Source: Cardiocondyla obscurior
Taxonomy: Eukaryota > Arthropoda > Insecta > Hymenoptera > Formicidae
NCBI RefSeq assembly: GCF_019399895.1
Contig: NC_091868.1
Span: forward strand, 7,255,593-7,319,592
Length of the DNA stretch: 64,000 nt
Direction of reading: 5' to 3'
Shown: positions 34,801-48,300 of the stretch, in pieces
How positions within the stretch are numbered: the first letter of the stretch is position 1
How the letters are laid out: each line of letters begins with the position of its first letter
Program-made: the position numbers and the translations under genes
Notes under the pieces: generated by a model
Seen by the model: only the letters and a program-made list of their open reading frames with translations
What the model was told of the DNA's origin: nothing
The model's database searches: none

Positions 34801-37487
34801 AATTTTACTTCACAAAATTGTATCAGTTTCCTTATTCTAAAAAGGGAAACGATGCCAATTTGTAGAGGTGGCGCGTTCCAAAAGAAAATAATGTAAAATT
34901 AAGCAGCTTATGCGTTACGTCGCGTAACGAAAATAATTATCGAGCTATTATTTCGAGCAATGCATCGTGCCGGTTTTTTTTCTCTAAAAATTTGCATAAT
35001 GCGGGATAAAAATTTGCATGTTACAGAAGCTGTTAGATTAAAAATCCTACAAAATGTCGCGTGGGTAATATAAAAACACTGTACAAAAGAATTAAATAGG
35101 CGAAAAAAAAGGTCAGTTTTTCCACAGACTCACACCAGCATTTCCATTTCTAAGTATCACGGATGATCCGATCCAAGTTTTCTCTGCGCTCAATTCCCCT
35201 CGAGAACGTCGCCACGGAGTAAATTGAGTAGTACGTGATAGAATAACGCTTTTTACCCGGCCATCCGATCGACAGCGATCGTCTATCTTAGCAATACCGT
35301 TCGAACTCGTTCAAATAACGACGATAAAAGTCGAAGTCGACGTCGTATTGTCGCGCGATGTCAACTTTATCAAGATTACAATTTTGGAATTCGAAATTTT
35401 TATATCAAAATTACGTAAACGTAAATCTGTTTGCTCTTGCCCCTTTAGATTATTTTAAAGTGCTTTATTCTGATGTTTAACTTTGCTGAAATTCTCATTC
35501 AATCTCGTTAACTCTTAAACTGATTGAAGTCGATGGCAAAGTAATCTAGAAGGTTTCGATAGACGATCGTCGTCCGGTTTCCTTGCGGAGGCAATCATTG
35601 TTCCATCGCGTGTTCCTCTCTGATCAACTGTCATAATATTATTTTAAGAAATAGAGAACAGGGATATATATATATTTTTTTTTATGTCTATAATATGTAT
35701 ATCGGCTAATTAATATGTCACCTTGTAACCATCGAATAACGTTAACACACACAAAAGTGCATACATTCTCCCTATCTTTCTCTCTTATTCACTCACGCGC
35801 ACACTCATGCTCGCTATTGAGTCTCTTGTATGTGTTCATGGGCTCGACGTATATTGGTCTCGCAGCTAATTGTATCTATGTAATTATACCATATAGCAAT
35901 AGTAATGGCTCTAAGGCGCCGCTGATCGACCGCGGATTGCATTTCAGGACAAAACGTCGATTGAAGGTGGAGACCCACCCCGATTACGTCACGTGAGCTC
36001 GCATCCTATTATTGCACTAGAAATAATAACAGTGAAGCATATCGACATTAGTATAGCGTAGATTGTTAGTCATTGGTGTTGGTTCGTAGAGTTTTTTCCT
36101 CACACTTTATTTCCTCTTACAGTGTCTTTATTTGCCCGTGCTCTCGTCGAACAAATTATATATTTTATTCGTCAATTATAATTCTATAAATTACATCATG
36201 TAAATATCACGCTTCTCTAAAAGAAAAAAAAAAGAAAAAAAAAGAAATATACAAAATAGCATGTACGCCGCGCGTATGAAAGAAAAGTAATATCGTAGAA
36301 AATAAAATATATCTTTCTAATTATTTTCTACTTAAAAGTAAATCATATATATATGTATACTTTTCTAAAAAATTCCCTTTAAAAAATGCCAAACGGTTCG
36401 AGCCACAAGCCCTCTCCATCCCATTGCAGTTGCGTCCATTCGACGGCATAATACTACCGGTGGTGAGACGTGAGCTCGCGCGTGGTATGTTATGTACACG
36501 ACACGACGGCGGTGCGTCTCCACCTCGACGCGCGTATCCTACACTTCGTACATTTGCGCATACGGACAAGAGATTCATGCGTACCTCAAAAGTTAAAAGT
36601 ATTCCCTAAAGTCACACGCGTTGCTACGGTGCAGCAGCTCGTATAATTAAACGGCATCCTTGTGCCACACCCACAGCCTCAGAAGTTTACATTAATACAG
36701 TCATATTCTAATCTCTACGCCAGTGTATTCATTTATATTTGTATGTTCATGTCTCCTCGAATATGTATAATAAGCGCATGCACGCGCGCGTGACAATTGG
36801 TGGGGTATCCAAGTATTACAAAGAAGCAAGTGCAACTCTCTCTTACAGTAGTAACGGGATTAGTTATTAATTAGCTCTTACGATATTTCTCCGCCAACAG
36901 AGGTATATGTACAGATCCTTTCTCTCCCTTTAAATTGAATTCCATCTTTCGGAGGCTCGTAGGGATCTTCTCTGTATCGTTCGGTAAACTCAATTATTAC
37001 GAATAATTGTAACAACTATCAAATAATTTGTCATTGTCGCAATTACGATAATTATCAAACAGTCTGTTCAATAATTATGATAATATCGAATGTGGGCTGA
37101 ATTAAATTTTCTGTCGTTTCGTCGAAAGAAGAACAGATAGATAAATATATATATATAAAATTAAATATAAGTGTATATATTTATAATATATGAAATTAGT
37201 ATTAATGCAATTGATGCATTAAATAATTATACATATATTATCGAATATATTATAAATATATACTCCGTTATATTTAATTATATATATACTTTTTTTACGA
37301 TTTATTCAGTTGCAAGATCATTGGTGATCCCTCTTTTAAGTCACCATGGCGCTTCTTCGCCTTTACTTATTTATAATACTTACATAGACACACCTAACTT
37401 ATTATTAGCACAGTACTTCGCGATGATCGGTATACGCTCGCGCTTTAGCCGCCGCTAATACCATCTTAAAACATACACTTAAGGGGG

Positions 37488-37565
37488 TATGTATGTGTAT
37501 GTGTGTGTATGTGTACGTATATACGTGTACATGCGTATATATGTGTGTATATATATGTATATATT
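37488..37565. repeat. TG/TA-rich microsatellite
   Basis: Imperfect TATG, TGTG and TATA runs over about 78 bases in the gene-poor region. Confidence 0.85.
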
Positions 37566-38283
37566 AATTTAGAATTGTGCAATGAAGGTATTAGAGCCAT
37601 TAGTGCGACTACTGCTGCGGATGTGGTTGGACGTCGCTCCGTCTCTTTTCCTCACACTTTTTCCCTTTCTTTCGCCCGCTGATAACTACTATCGTATATC
37701 AAAATTTGCAAGTGCGCGATACCTGCGGGTTACGTTCTTGCGTTTGCCGGATCTACCCGGTGGATTCCGCTCGCTGCCTCTCCTCCTCGATGCCGATCTC
37801 GATTGTTATTATCTCGACGACGGGGGGAAAAAAGAGGGAGGGGAAGGGGTCTCGGACTTCGATAAAAATGCGTCAAGGTCGGTTGCCCTCCTCTGAAGGC
37901 CGGCCGGAGCTCCTCTTCGTAATTCATGTATACTTAATCGAAGTGTACCAAAGACGTTTCGATTATATCTTAGGCGCGCCCCTTTGATCTCGACCCCTTT
38001 CTCCTTTCTCGACTATTTAAAGCCCGTGCCGTTATAACGCGTTGCTCGTACAAGAAACGCGGGAGAGACTTAGGAAAAGGGTTTTCTCGCGGCGTTCGAG
38101 ACTAAGGCAGAACTCGCCCGTTATCCTGGCGAGCGCAATCGAAGTCTGTTTGTCTTCCGATCCTTCCAACCCGCTCGTCGCATTGATATCCTTGTTTGCG
38201 AAGCGCGGAGATATAGCTTCTTCTTCCGTTGTCCCTCCAATCGTTGATCCGTCAATTCGCTCGTCCGCTTCATCATCGGTCCG

Positions 38284-38289
38284 TTTATT
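38284..38289 (-). terminator. Possible proximal poly(A) signal for the catenin gene
   Basis: AATAAA on the minus strand about 760 bases after the catenin stop codon. Further AATAAA motifs occur farther downstream (for example near 36110 and 36170), so the true 3' end is unknown. Confidence 0.25.
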
Positions 38290-39048
38290 ATTCTTGTCAG
38301 CTGTTGTTCTATGTACAATCTTCATTCGTAGTCTTAAGATCAATATACAATCTCGTCTCCTCTCCTTAATTTGAAAGCTGCCTGTCATTTTATCACTTTA
38401 ACTTACGTTCAGCTACCTCCGTCCGATTAACTCGACGTAGTTAACTTTCCGCATCGTTCCCTTCGAGATTCTTTCTACAATATGGACGTCTATTTCCAAT
38501 GGTAAAGCGTAATATCTGATCGCCTTTCCGACTCTAACTTTCGGAAACGGCGCGTCTCTCGCGTATTTCTCCAATATCTAATAATACTTTCGCGTGCTCG
38601 GGAGCATTTTTCCTTCTACCTTGAATTGACAACCTTTCGAATTTCCATGCTTACTACGTTCTCTAAATAATCGCCACGTTCTCGAGATGTCTCTCGCTTT
38701 AACATTCCGCGCGACGTCAACCGATCTCGATTTTTCGCGAGTCCGAACAGTGCCCAAGTAAATCGCAACGAGCGCCCGCCTTACGTCCCCCTAGATGCGT
38801 CATCGAATAGAAACCGCGTTCTCGGTTCGAAAGACGAGGTCTCCCTCGAATCTCTCGCTAGTCCTCGGCTCTTCAAGATCCCTCGGAGACGTCGCTTCGC
38901 GTTCCTTGGGCGGGGAAGCGAGGGGTGCGAGACACGGTCCTCCCGTGCACCTCCGCTACATGGACAGGATCGGAGACGGGAGCGGCGGCTCGGCACGGCC
39001 GTGGTTCCTGGCGAGGTCCTCTCGAGTAGGACCCGCTCGTAGGACCCG

Positions 39049-39342
39049 TTATACCCAAGAGTCACCGGCGGCGGCGGCGGTCGAGCTCGGCGGTGGCACC
39101 TGGTTCGTCACCGTCGTCGCCACCGATGTAGTACCGGTGCCATCCGGCACGATCCCGACCCCATCCGGCACCCACTGGCCACCCCCGCCGCCCGGTCCAG
39201 CTATGCCGCCGCCTCCGGGTATCGCGGCGCCCACGCCGGTTTGACCCACCTGGCCACCCTGGCCCACCCCCAGCTCGTACTGCCGCTTCTTTTTCTTCTC
39301 CAAGTTAACTTGCGCGTAGAGCGGCTCACCGGGTTTCGGTTG
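39049..39342 (-). CDS. p120ctn: Catenin coding exon 12 (last)
   Basis: Residues 831-927: QPKPGEPLYAQVNLEKKKKR, a long Gly/Pro/Thr-rich linker and the final DSWV, then TAA. Acceptor GTTGCAG|CAA follows a TG-rich tract. The intron before it is about 2.5 kb. Confidence 0.92.
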   Translation of the reverse strand, partial: QPKPGEPLYAQVNLEKKKKRQYELGVGQGGQVGQTGVGAAIPGGGGIAGPGGGGGQWVPDGVGIVPDGTGTTSVATTVTNQVPPPSSTAAAAGDSWV

Positions 39343-42300
39343 CTGCAACACACACACAAGCCAACGGTTAGCCAACTGGTGGGTCGCGCGTCTCTGTTGC
39401 GAGGGGGGGCGGGCGAGGGTGTAGGGAGAACCGCGCGGCACCTCAACCCTTCGGATGCTGAAAGAAGTTCCAGACACTTTCGGGGTGATATTTCACGCAC
39501 ATTGTACCCTCGATCATCCGTGGAACGATAATCACGTAAATGTTTGAAAAAAAAGAAAGAACATGAATCTTATATTATATTACTTAATAGTAATAACATT
39601 TATTAGACGACACGTTGTTATAATTTTTGCATTTTTTCGATAACTTTGGATAATCGAGAGTACACTGCAATGCGTAGGCAAAATTACGAAGAAGGTGTGA
39701 TATGTTTGGCCTTTATTTTCAATGCAGGTATATAGGCTATCTAATATACAACATATTTTCAAATAATTGTTCTCCTTTTTTTTTCTTTTTTTTTTTCTTT
39801 TTTGTTACATTACGTTTTAGTACTCGGCTAAATACAGAATATAAATATTCCGACGGTGATGTGAGTAATTCGTAGCTGAAATACACATGATATAAAGACG
39901 CACTTGAAGTCGCGTGTATCGTGTTTAGGTATGTGTGTACGTGTTCGCTGTTAAAAGTATACATAATAATCTTTAATGTATGCAGGCTTTTTTCCCGTAC
40001 ACATTTATGTGAAACATAGTTTTATAAAACGCCCTCCGTTACCTCGTATTACCAGAATGATATACCTCTCGTCACAAAAAATGTCGTTATATTTCTATGT
40101 CGCCAGCAAGCTGAGCAACAATTGACGTGATTTTCTATTAAACAATGTATACAGAAGAGTTAATTATTTTATACGACGTCATATATGGCGTGCAAATACC
40201 CATATTAATTATACTGTGTATTGGAACTTGCGTACACACAGTGTATGTTATTATCATATTAATATAATGGTTATTAATATAATCATTTCCTAAGCTTATA
40301 TACAAAAGGGTATACAATACAAACTATGGGCTACGTAATAATTTAGTTATAAATGCGCGTTATACCTCGCTAATAAAATATAACTAAACTAGCAGGGCAC
40401 TGAAAAACCTCCCAGGAAACCGTTTCCTGGCGCGATACAAATGCTCATCTCGACAATCAATCGGCATATACGAATCCATTTTCTTATCGTACCTAATCAT
40501 AAAATAATTGTCGTTAGCGTGACAGTGTGAGGGTGTTCGTTTAGGCAGTGATTACGTCAGCCGAAGCTCCTCATTGTCAGTGTAAATTTGTGCGTTTTTC
40601 CCGGAGACATAGGTGTGTACAACGGTGATGCGAATACTTCAAGTATCTTCGCTTAGACCTAAAATCGTTAGTAGCAGTAGTGCGCGGTGCGTTTCTACGT
40701 TTCACACGGAATCCTCCGCTCATACGGTCGATTAAATTAATTAATAAGATGGGAAATCGTTATGAAAAACCGTGCAAAAAGTTTCAGGTTTTAGAAAGTG
40801 GGTAGGGACTACGCGGCGTTTATTAAAAAGTGAAAGTTTTGGTCCAGTCTCGTGCGACATTTCGTGCGAACGTTACGTAAACATTTATGTAGATTCTTGT
40901 ACAACCAGATTCACACTAATGTGTTATACATGATAACTAATTTTAATTTTTTATCGGAACGTATAGTAACATTTATCAGAAGCGTTTATCTTGAAATTTT
41001 CAAGCATTTGAAAAAGATATTAGAAGTTCCGTTTTTATTGCATATATTTTTGCTATTTTCTCTAACAAAAAGCGTGATAGAAATGGAAACTTTACAAGAT
41101 TATCCGAAATTGCGGGAAGACAATCGGTGATATAAATTATTAGATTGTGTACAATAGCATTTATCACGCAAATTACAATAGCTGTGTGTGTTTTTTAATA
41201 TAAGTTACGGAGTGACGTTGGTTTTGGCAGAATTAATTTCGCCAAAAGCCGTGTTGATCGTCCTAGGTAACTACCTTCATCGTGTTTGAATCACTTCGCG
41301 AGCCTAAGTAAAGTCAAACAGTAACTACAAAGTTAATTATAATTATTTATCGATGTATACGATCCATCTGGTTGTGTTCAAGGAAGTCATATCGAAAAAC
41401 TACATTTCTTAAATTTTATTCCGTATAACGACGCGAATATTCCAAAATTATGATGGCACCAAATAATCGGTTATTAGAACGAATCCTCGTCAGTCTCAAG
41501 AAAGAAGTTGTCGAATTAAAAAATTTTTATATATTTTACTTGCTATCGAATGAAATAATCTTTTTAAAGAAAACAATAATTGAAAGTTAACGTAAAATAT
41601 CCAAAATGTAGAAAAGTTTGTATAAATCTGTGTGTTCATATAAACATTAAATACAATTCCACATTTAAAAGGTAAATTGATTTAGTATAGTTTTGAATTT
41701 CTACTTTTTTTTTTATTAAATATTAGCAAACTTTTTCGTAAGACCGACGGCTCAGATTGAATATAATGTGCAAATAGGATTTCTTTGTCTACGCTTCGAG
41801 TACGCTCTTTTCGTTTTACGGTGTGTGTCTACGCAGCGTATACTTATCTAATGATGTTGTTAGTTATTATTACTTACTGATTGATAAATAGTAGGTCGAC
41901 CGACATTATTCGAATTCATGTTCGCTCGCTGAATCGTTCGATCCTCGTATCTTGTGCTCCCCTGGCTCGCCATCGGTCTATTCAGAGTACTGCAATCGTA
42001 ACTATATTTTAACGTAGAATCAAAGTTGCACGAGAGGAAAAAAAAAAGGGTAGGACTCCGCATAAAAAGTATCGCGAACTAAATCAATTCACGCAACAAA
42101 ACAAATAAATCATAAATTAAATATAAGCGGAGTCCTGGAAAATAAATTACCAGAAAGAACTAAATATATTATTTAAAAGAAAATAAATTAACTTTAATGA
42201 CGGTAACTTAATGATAATTTTCGATGATTAAATGTAAATGAAAAATTCTATCAAAGAAAAATTTGTTAATAAATGTAGAAAGTTAAATAACATAAAACAC

Positions 42301-45300
42301 ATTATTACAAAACTAAATTAGCGTTTATCTATGTTATTATTATTCATATTTATAATTTAATTTGTAAAAATCTTTTAATTACAACGGTTAATTGAATTCG
42401 ATAATTATACTGTCGATATTTCAATCATTGCGGCAGCCTGTTAGCCATATTTCGTATGTACCTGATTTCATTTATTACTGCTCCGCTTACGAGCAATAAT
42501 TACCTGTTTGCATTGTTAGGTGAATTAGGCCCTGAATTCCTAGCGGCGACGGTTTTCGTGACAAAGTCTTGCTCTTTCCAGCCGTGCTTCTTATAAACGT
42601 CTCGCAGCTCTTGATGTTGCCACATGGTAAACAGCACTTGTCCTAAAATAAAATTAATGTATTTATTGTACTCAGAATTAATTAAGTCGATTACGTACTT
42701 TTGTGACCCGTCTATTTTGTCGAATAGTTATTTCGTTATCTATTTTAATCGCGAAATGTTACCTGCAAATTTAAGAACGCGCGGCGTGTATTTCTGGCGT
42801 TGCCTGGTGATGTTCATCAGTCTGTCGACACCGCCGGCGTCGAGCAACGACCGGGAGAACTCGGCGTTCTTCTTGATGACCTCGTTTAGAGTCGCGAGCA
42901 CCGCGGCGATCGTGTCGTCGCTTGTGCCCTGATCGTGCTGATTATTTCCAGACGGTAGCTTCTGGATGAGATCCCTCATCGCATATTTGCCTATTAGCTC
43001 CTTATTGCGTTGGTCTATCGCCAAGTTTCTCAATGCAGTCGCGACCGCACAAACAACTCGGTCCACCTAGGCGTAGAAAATACATTATTAGCCACTGGAT
43101 TAAATTTTATAAATCTTATATATTTAATTTCTTATTAAACTTAGAGTAACGCGTACATTTCATAATTTCGAGTGTCTTGTGCAAAACTCGCAGAACAGTC
43201 AAATACACATCGTAATTACCTCCATTCGCAAGAGCTCCACTAATATAGGGAGACCTTTTTCTTTGCGTACGGCCGCGCGGATCTCAATGCTCGGCTGCCA
43301 GTAGCAGGCCGCGAGATTTTGCAGGGCCCCAGCGGCGGCCTCCAGCGTTTCCGGATTCGAACACGTTTGCAGGAGACTGAGGTACGATTGGACCACTTCC
43401 GGCTGCCAGAGTAATTCCATTCCCCTAACTGGCTCGGTTCGCGGGCTCGTCGTACGTGATGCGGTTGTCTCCTTCTGCACCGGCTGGCCGTCTTTCTTCT
43501 TTTTGCTCCCGCCGAAGCAACCCAGATTCTCACCTAGAGCAGAATGGAAAAGGGCCAATATTAATTAATCGCCAGGGATAATTCGCGAGGCCAAGAGGCA
43601 CATTGTCACATAAAATTTTACGTCAGATTTTACACGAGACCAGATTTCTTTATGCCCAATTGTCGAACCGTGTGATTCCTTATTTCGCGATGCTGCGTTG
43701 CGGAAACATTGAGCGATACCGATAGAAGTATGGCTGCGCGTATCCCTGAGGCGCCTGTTACGTTTCTATGTTCTCTAAACAACCTGCTAAGTTTTAACGA
43801 AATACGTATCTACGGAATAAACGAAATTAAGAACGAAACTATAAACTAGATGCCACACTTTGCAACAAGCCCGTTGTTCGCCGTTCGGTCAATTTTGCTT
43901 CTGAATTTTTAGCAATTTTGCAAAATAGATAGTGTATACAGAAATATAAACCGCCGCTTAAAAACAGCGGGTTACGTCAAATAAAAAGAATGATAAATAA
44001 TTGCACTTATAGGGAAAATAGAAAATCACGTATAAACGTAGTCAGCTTACGATCTGGCAAGACAGAGCATGCAATAACTACGTCTTCGAAACGGAAACTA
44101 ATTTATCAATGGAATTGCAAGAGGGGGCTTACCTTGGCATAAACTGTACGCTAAAAAGATTGAAACACAGTTTAATCCATGCTGAACTAGGATTCATAAA
44201 AGATCTGTGTGAGTCATCAATGGAATTCCGAAATCAATCAAAAATAAAGAAAAAAAAATGGAAAACTTTCTAAATGTATAACTAGAACAACTGTGTGTAG
44301 TTAATTGTTGTCTAGAAACGGAAAAAAGAGATAGAAAACTCAGCAGATACAGACAAAGGTATGCAAAAATATATAATACACAAGTTCGCCGTCGTGTATG
44401 TACATTTCTGGACACACCGTATATATCCATCCGTTTCGAAAAAACATTAAAAGGCAAATTAATAAAAATCAAGAGGGGATTTAATTGTGGAAAGATTGCG
44501 AGACGTACAATAATCTATCTACAGCAAACCATCTACTCTTAATTGCAACGTTTTGCCATCGCCACTTTTCTAAGTGCGTTATTTACGGTTTACGGAGCGA
44601 TACGAATTTCGTCCCCGCGCTATCTCACCTCGGTAAACCGGCCCGGAAGTTTTAATCAAATTTAATACGCTATGTAAACTAACTATCTATAAACTACCAG
44701 CTACGCGCCATAAAATAACAGCGAGTCCCGCGTCCGTGAAATGCAAGTGGTGGAGAATTAATGGTACAATTTTATTCGGACTAATGTTGCTTATTTCGGA
44801 GAGAATATAACAGTACGTTTTAACGACTCGCGTATAAATGTTTCGGATGATTTTTGTGAGGAAAAACAAAAAAAAGAGAAAAAAAAAAAATTTGGAAACT
44901 CCGCCAGGTACGCGTGGAGATTTGTAACATTTAAATTTATAGTGATCGCGTGCGTTAAAAATAAAAGATGCTGACAAATTGCCTTGTTTGAATTTACCGT
45001 GAGATAATCAAATGTTTTTAAGGCCGTGTCGCGATAGTTTCGCACAATGGCTGGAAAAGTGTCTGCAACAGGGAAGCTGCGTGTCCCCTCCGATCTAATT
45101 TCATGGTTGGTTTAAGGGGTGAATCATTTACCTCCTCCCTCCCAATCTTTATACACTCACACGCGCATATACACAGGCTTTGACTGCGGCCACATGCATA
45201 TCGGGGGAGTGTTGCGGGAAAACATACTCGTTCCAAAAGCAACGAGATATCCCTCTATCGTCGTAATTTATTTTTCCTCGTTAAAGTACACTATCAGGTA

Positions 45301-48300
45301 CCACGTTCACACGTTCACGTTATCTAAGCAAAATACTTTTACCACAACATAATTAAAAAATGTACATTTTTGATCTGTATTTACGCACGTTACTCTTAAT
45401 AAGAATTTAATTGGCCAAATGCTCGCAAAATAATTTTTTATTCAACTAATTTAATTTTAGTTAATCTTAATCTGATTGAGAGATATAAAAACATGTCTCG
45501 CATTTTTTATTTTTTTTTTAAGACTTGAGATGAAATCAAATCCTCAGGAAAAACATTTTCAGCGATAATTAAATATAAAAAAGTAACAGGAAATAAACGA
45601 AAGAAATAGAATAGAAATAAACCTTTATAAATTCGAATAAAGGAGCATTTGTGTGTGTGTAAACGTTCTATATCCTTCAATCAGATTAAATGCATCTTAA
45701 ATTTGAATTGAGATAAGATCAGTCTTCTGAATTTTCTTTCTTACATATCCCGTCGAGGAAGGTAAAAAAAAAAAATCTAGGTCGTTCTGTCGCGCATTGT
45801 ACACTCCAAACCACCTTCTCTTATTGTACTTCTCAAGCTCACCTTTCGCAGGCGCGGTGACTCTGTTCTGCATCGTAGACTGAATCGGGTGTTTATCGTA
45901 ATTAGGGTCCTCCACCTCCTGACAGCGATAGCTAAGATTCCTCAGTATGCACACGCAGTTCTCGACGATCTTGTTACTGATGTTCGACTTTTCGATCGCG
46001 GAGCGCATTACGTAGAGCAGAGCGTCTACCAGGCCTTCGCACTCGCGCAGGTTCTTTCGCGCGTACTCGCCCGCGCTCGACACGTTCCTCAGCACGCCAG
46101 ACGCGTTCCTGAACACGGTGGACCAGCAGGTCTCGCCGCACGACGAGCTCGGGTCCCAGCCGCTGTGAGGTATTATTATGTTGTTCACTACCATCGTCAC
46201 GCCGTCGTCGATGATTGATCTCTTCAGATCCTGAAATTACGTGTCAAAGTTAGTACTTTTTAATATAAGTTTGAGAGCTCGCTTGTTAAAACAATATCAA
46301 TTTAATCGGGTGCTAAATAATATTAAATAGAAAAAAAATAGATATATAATTAATCGACTCGTTAATAAAATAGAGGCTTCTTATGTATATATATATATAT
46401 TTTTTTTTTTTTTTAATAACTGCATTTACTCTTACGGCGCGAAATGAATTAAACGAGAGAATCAATTGACACCGCGGAAAAACGACGGCAATCGGGCAAC
46501 GATAAAATCCACTTCTGTTTAAACAAGGATTTTGCGGGAGCCACTCACTTCACACGAGGACAGGTTCCACAGCACCCCCGTAACCAGCTCTTTAACTTCT
46601 GCGTCGGACGTCCGCCGCAGTAGATTGATCAACGCCGGCACGCCGCCCGCGTTCTTGATCGCGCGCTTGTTCTCGTCGTTTTGCCGGCCGTACGATAGAT
46701 TCCTCAGAGCACCGCACGCGTTCCTGTACACGTCTGGATTGTCGTGGTCCAGCAGCTGCACCAGCGGCGGTATGCCGCCGAGGCTGCGCGTTTTCTGCTT
46801 GTTCGGGTCGTCCATGTAGCACAGGTGCTGCAGATACGCAGCCGCGTTCGCCTTGATTATGTTGTTCGGGTTGCTCAGGAAGCCGATCACCTCGGATAGG
46901 TTCGGGTCTCGCCAGCGCATCGATTTCTGGTCATCGTCAAGCGGACTCGCCATGCCGGGTACCACCGGGTGACGTGATTGCAGCCGTTGCAGGTGCACCT
47001 CGTCCTCGAAAATGCCCGGAGGCACGGCCGACGTGAGTGGCACACCTGGATGGCCTTCCTCATAGCCGGGAACGTCACTCGGTACCGGCCCGACACCCAC
47101 GGCGGGCCCGTACCCCACGGGCCCGTACGGCGACGGCGACACGTAGCCATAGGCCACCTTACTCTCGTCTGAAACCGGGCAAGCCATCGATTATTAATCC
47201 AATTACGATCTGACGCTCGTTCTTATAGAAGTTCCACTAATATAGGAAGTCTCATAGGCCCATAATTCATTTACGTTATCTTCGTCAATAACTCCTTATC
47301 TTCGCGATTCCTTATCTTCAAGACACGAAGATATTAATGGTATGAGTTCACACGTACGCTTTGAAAAGTTGTAATATTGCAAATATGATATTAATAATAT
47401 AAAAAAAATTTTTTTTTTTAATTAAAATTATATACATATATAAAGATTTCAATTATTTATACGATAGCCACCGGTTTCAATTTATAAAGTGGTGTCGTTT
47501 TCTATTTTATGATTAATATTTCATATTTTATTTCCTCGCGAGCGAGGAAACAGATTGAAAAGAAGACGGTGCAATTCCGAACTAAAAGTTTATAATTAAA
47601 AGTGATGCGTTTCAGGCGAGAATTAAAATACAATTTTACGTCGTTTTACATGACAGATTAAATGGTCTCTTACACCTGCCGTGTCATCCGACTTTACGTA
47701 ACGATCGCGAAAAGAAGGTAACGTCATTTTTCAATCAGGTCTAATGGAATATGAATGGCTTCAATAAATCGCGTAAAATCATTAACGAAGAACTCGGAGA
47801 AGGAAGGGAAGGGGAGGGGGGGAATATTAATCCGCGTTTCGATATCGAAGGAGCTGTTCGACAGACGGCGGGGGAGAAAGGAGGCCGGTGGGACACGGAG
47901 TTAGGATAAATGATGAATGCAACCTCCGTCGCAAGGAGGACGTTCGGAAAGCTCGCTGGAACCATCTGTATTCAGCAGCTGATAGCGGTTCGATCTTCAC
48001 GCAACGTGAATCGCAGGATGAATTACGCGGAATCGTAATCGCGGTCGCGCGGCGAGTTAAAATCGAGTCCGCCGCGAGCTCGATTCCGAGGACCTCTCAG
48101 TTAGCACTTGTTAGAGCCTGAACACCTACCGTACTGATCTCCAGGACCACCTGGACTCGGCGTAATACGATAATGGTCCTGCAAAGCGGGGTTTAAGCCG
48201 GGGTCGATGTCGTTATAGCTACCCTCCACGTAGGGCGCGCCCTTGCGCATGTACTCTGCGGAAAATAGATCACCGTGTTTATGTTGTTATCGAAAATTCA

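Larger units (their letters stand above)
26300..39048. other. Gene-poor region between the JmjC-like and catenin genes
   Basis: About 12.7 kb with no recognisable coding exon on either strand. It holds poly-A/T tracts, microsatellites and two small inverted-repeat elements. The part next to the catenin stop codon must include that gene's 3'UTR. Some of the remainder (for example about 35.6-38.4 kb) lacks long frames and is rich in TG/TA repeats, as long insect neuronal 3'UTRs can be, but this is only suggestive. Confidence 0.45.

Noticed and set aside
36392..36402. GGTTCGAGCC, a tRNA B-box-like string
   Set aside because: No cloverleaf arms or A box at the right distance on either strand.
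46592..46822. Alternate-frame minus ORF within catenin exon 6
   Set aside because: Overlaps the well-supported armadillo frame; shadow.
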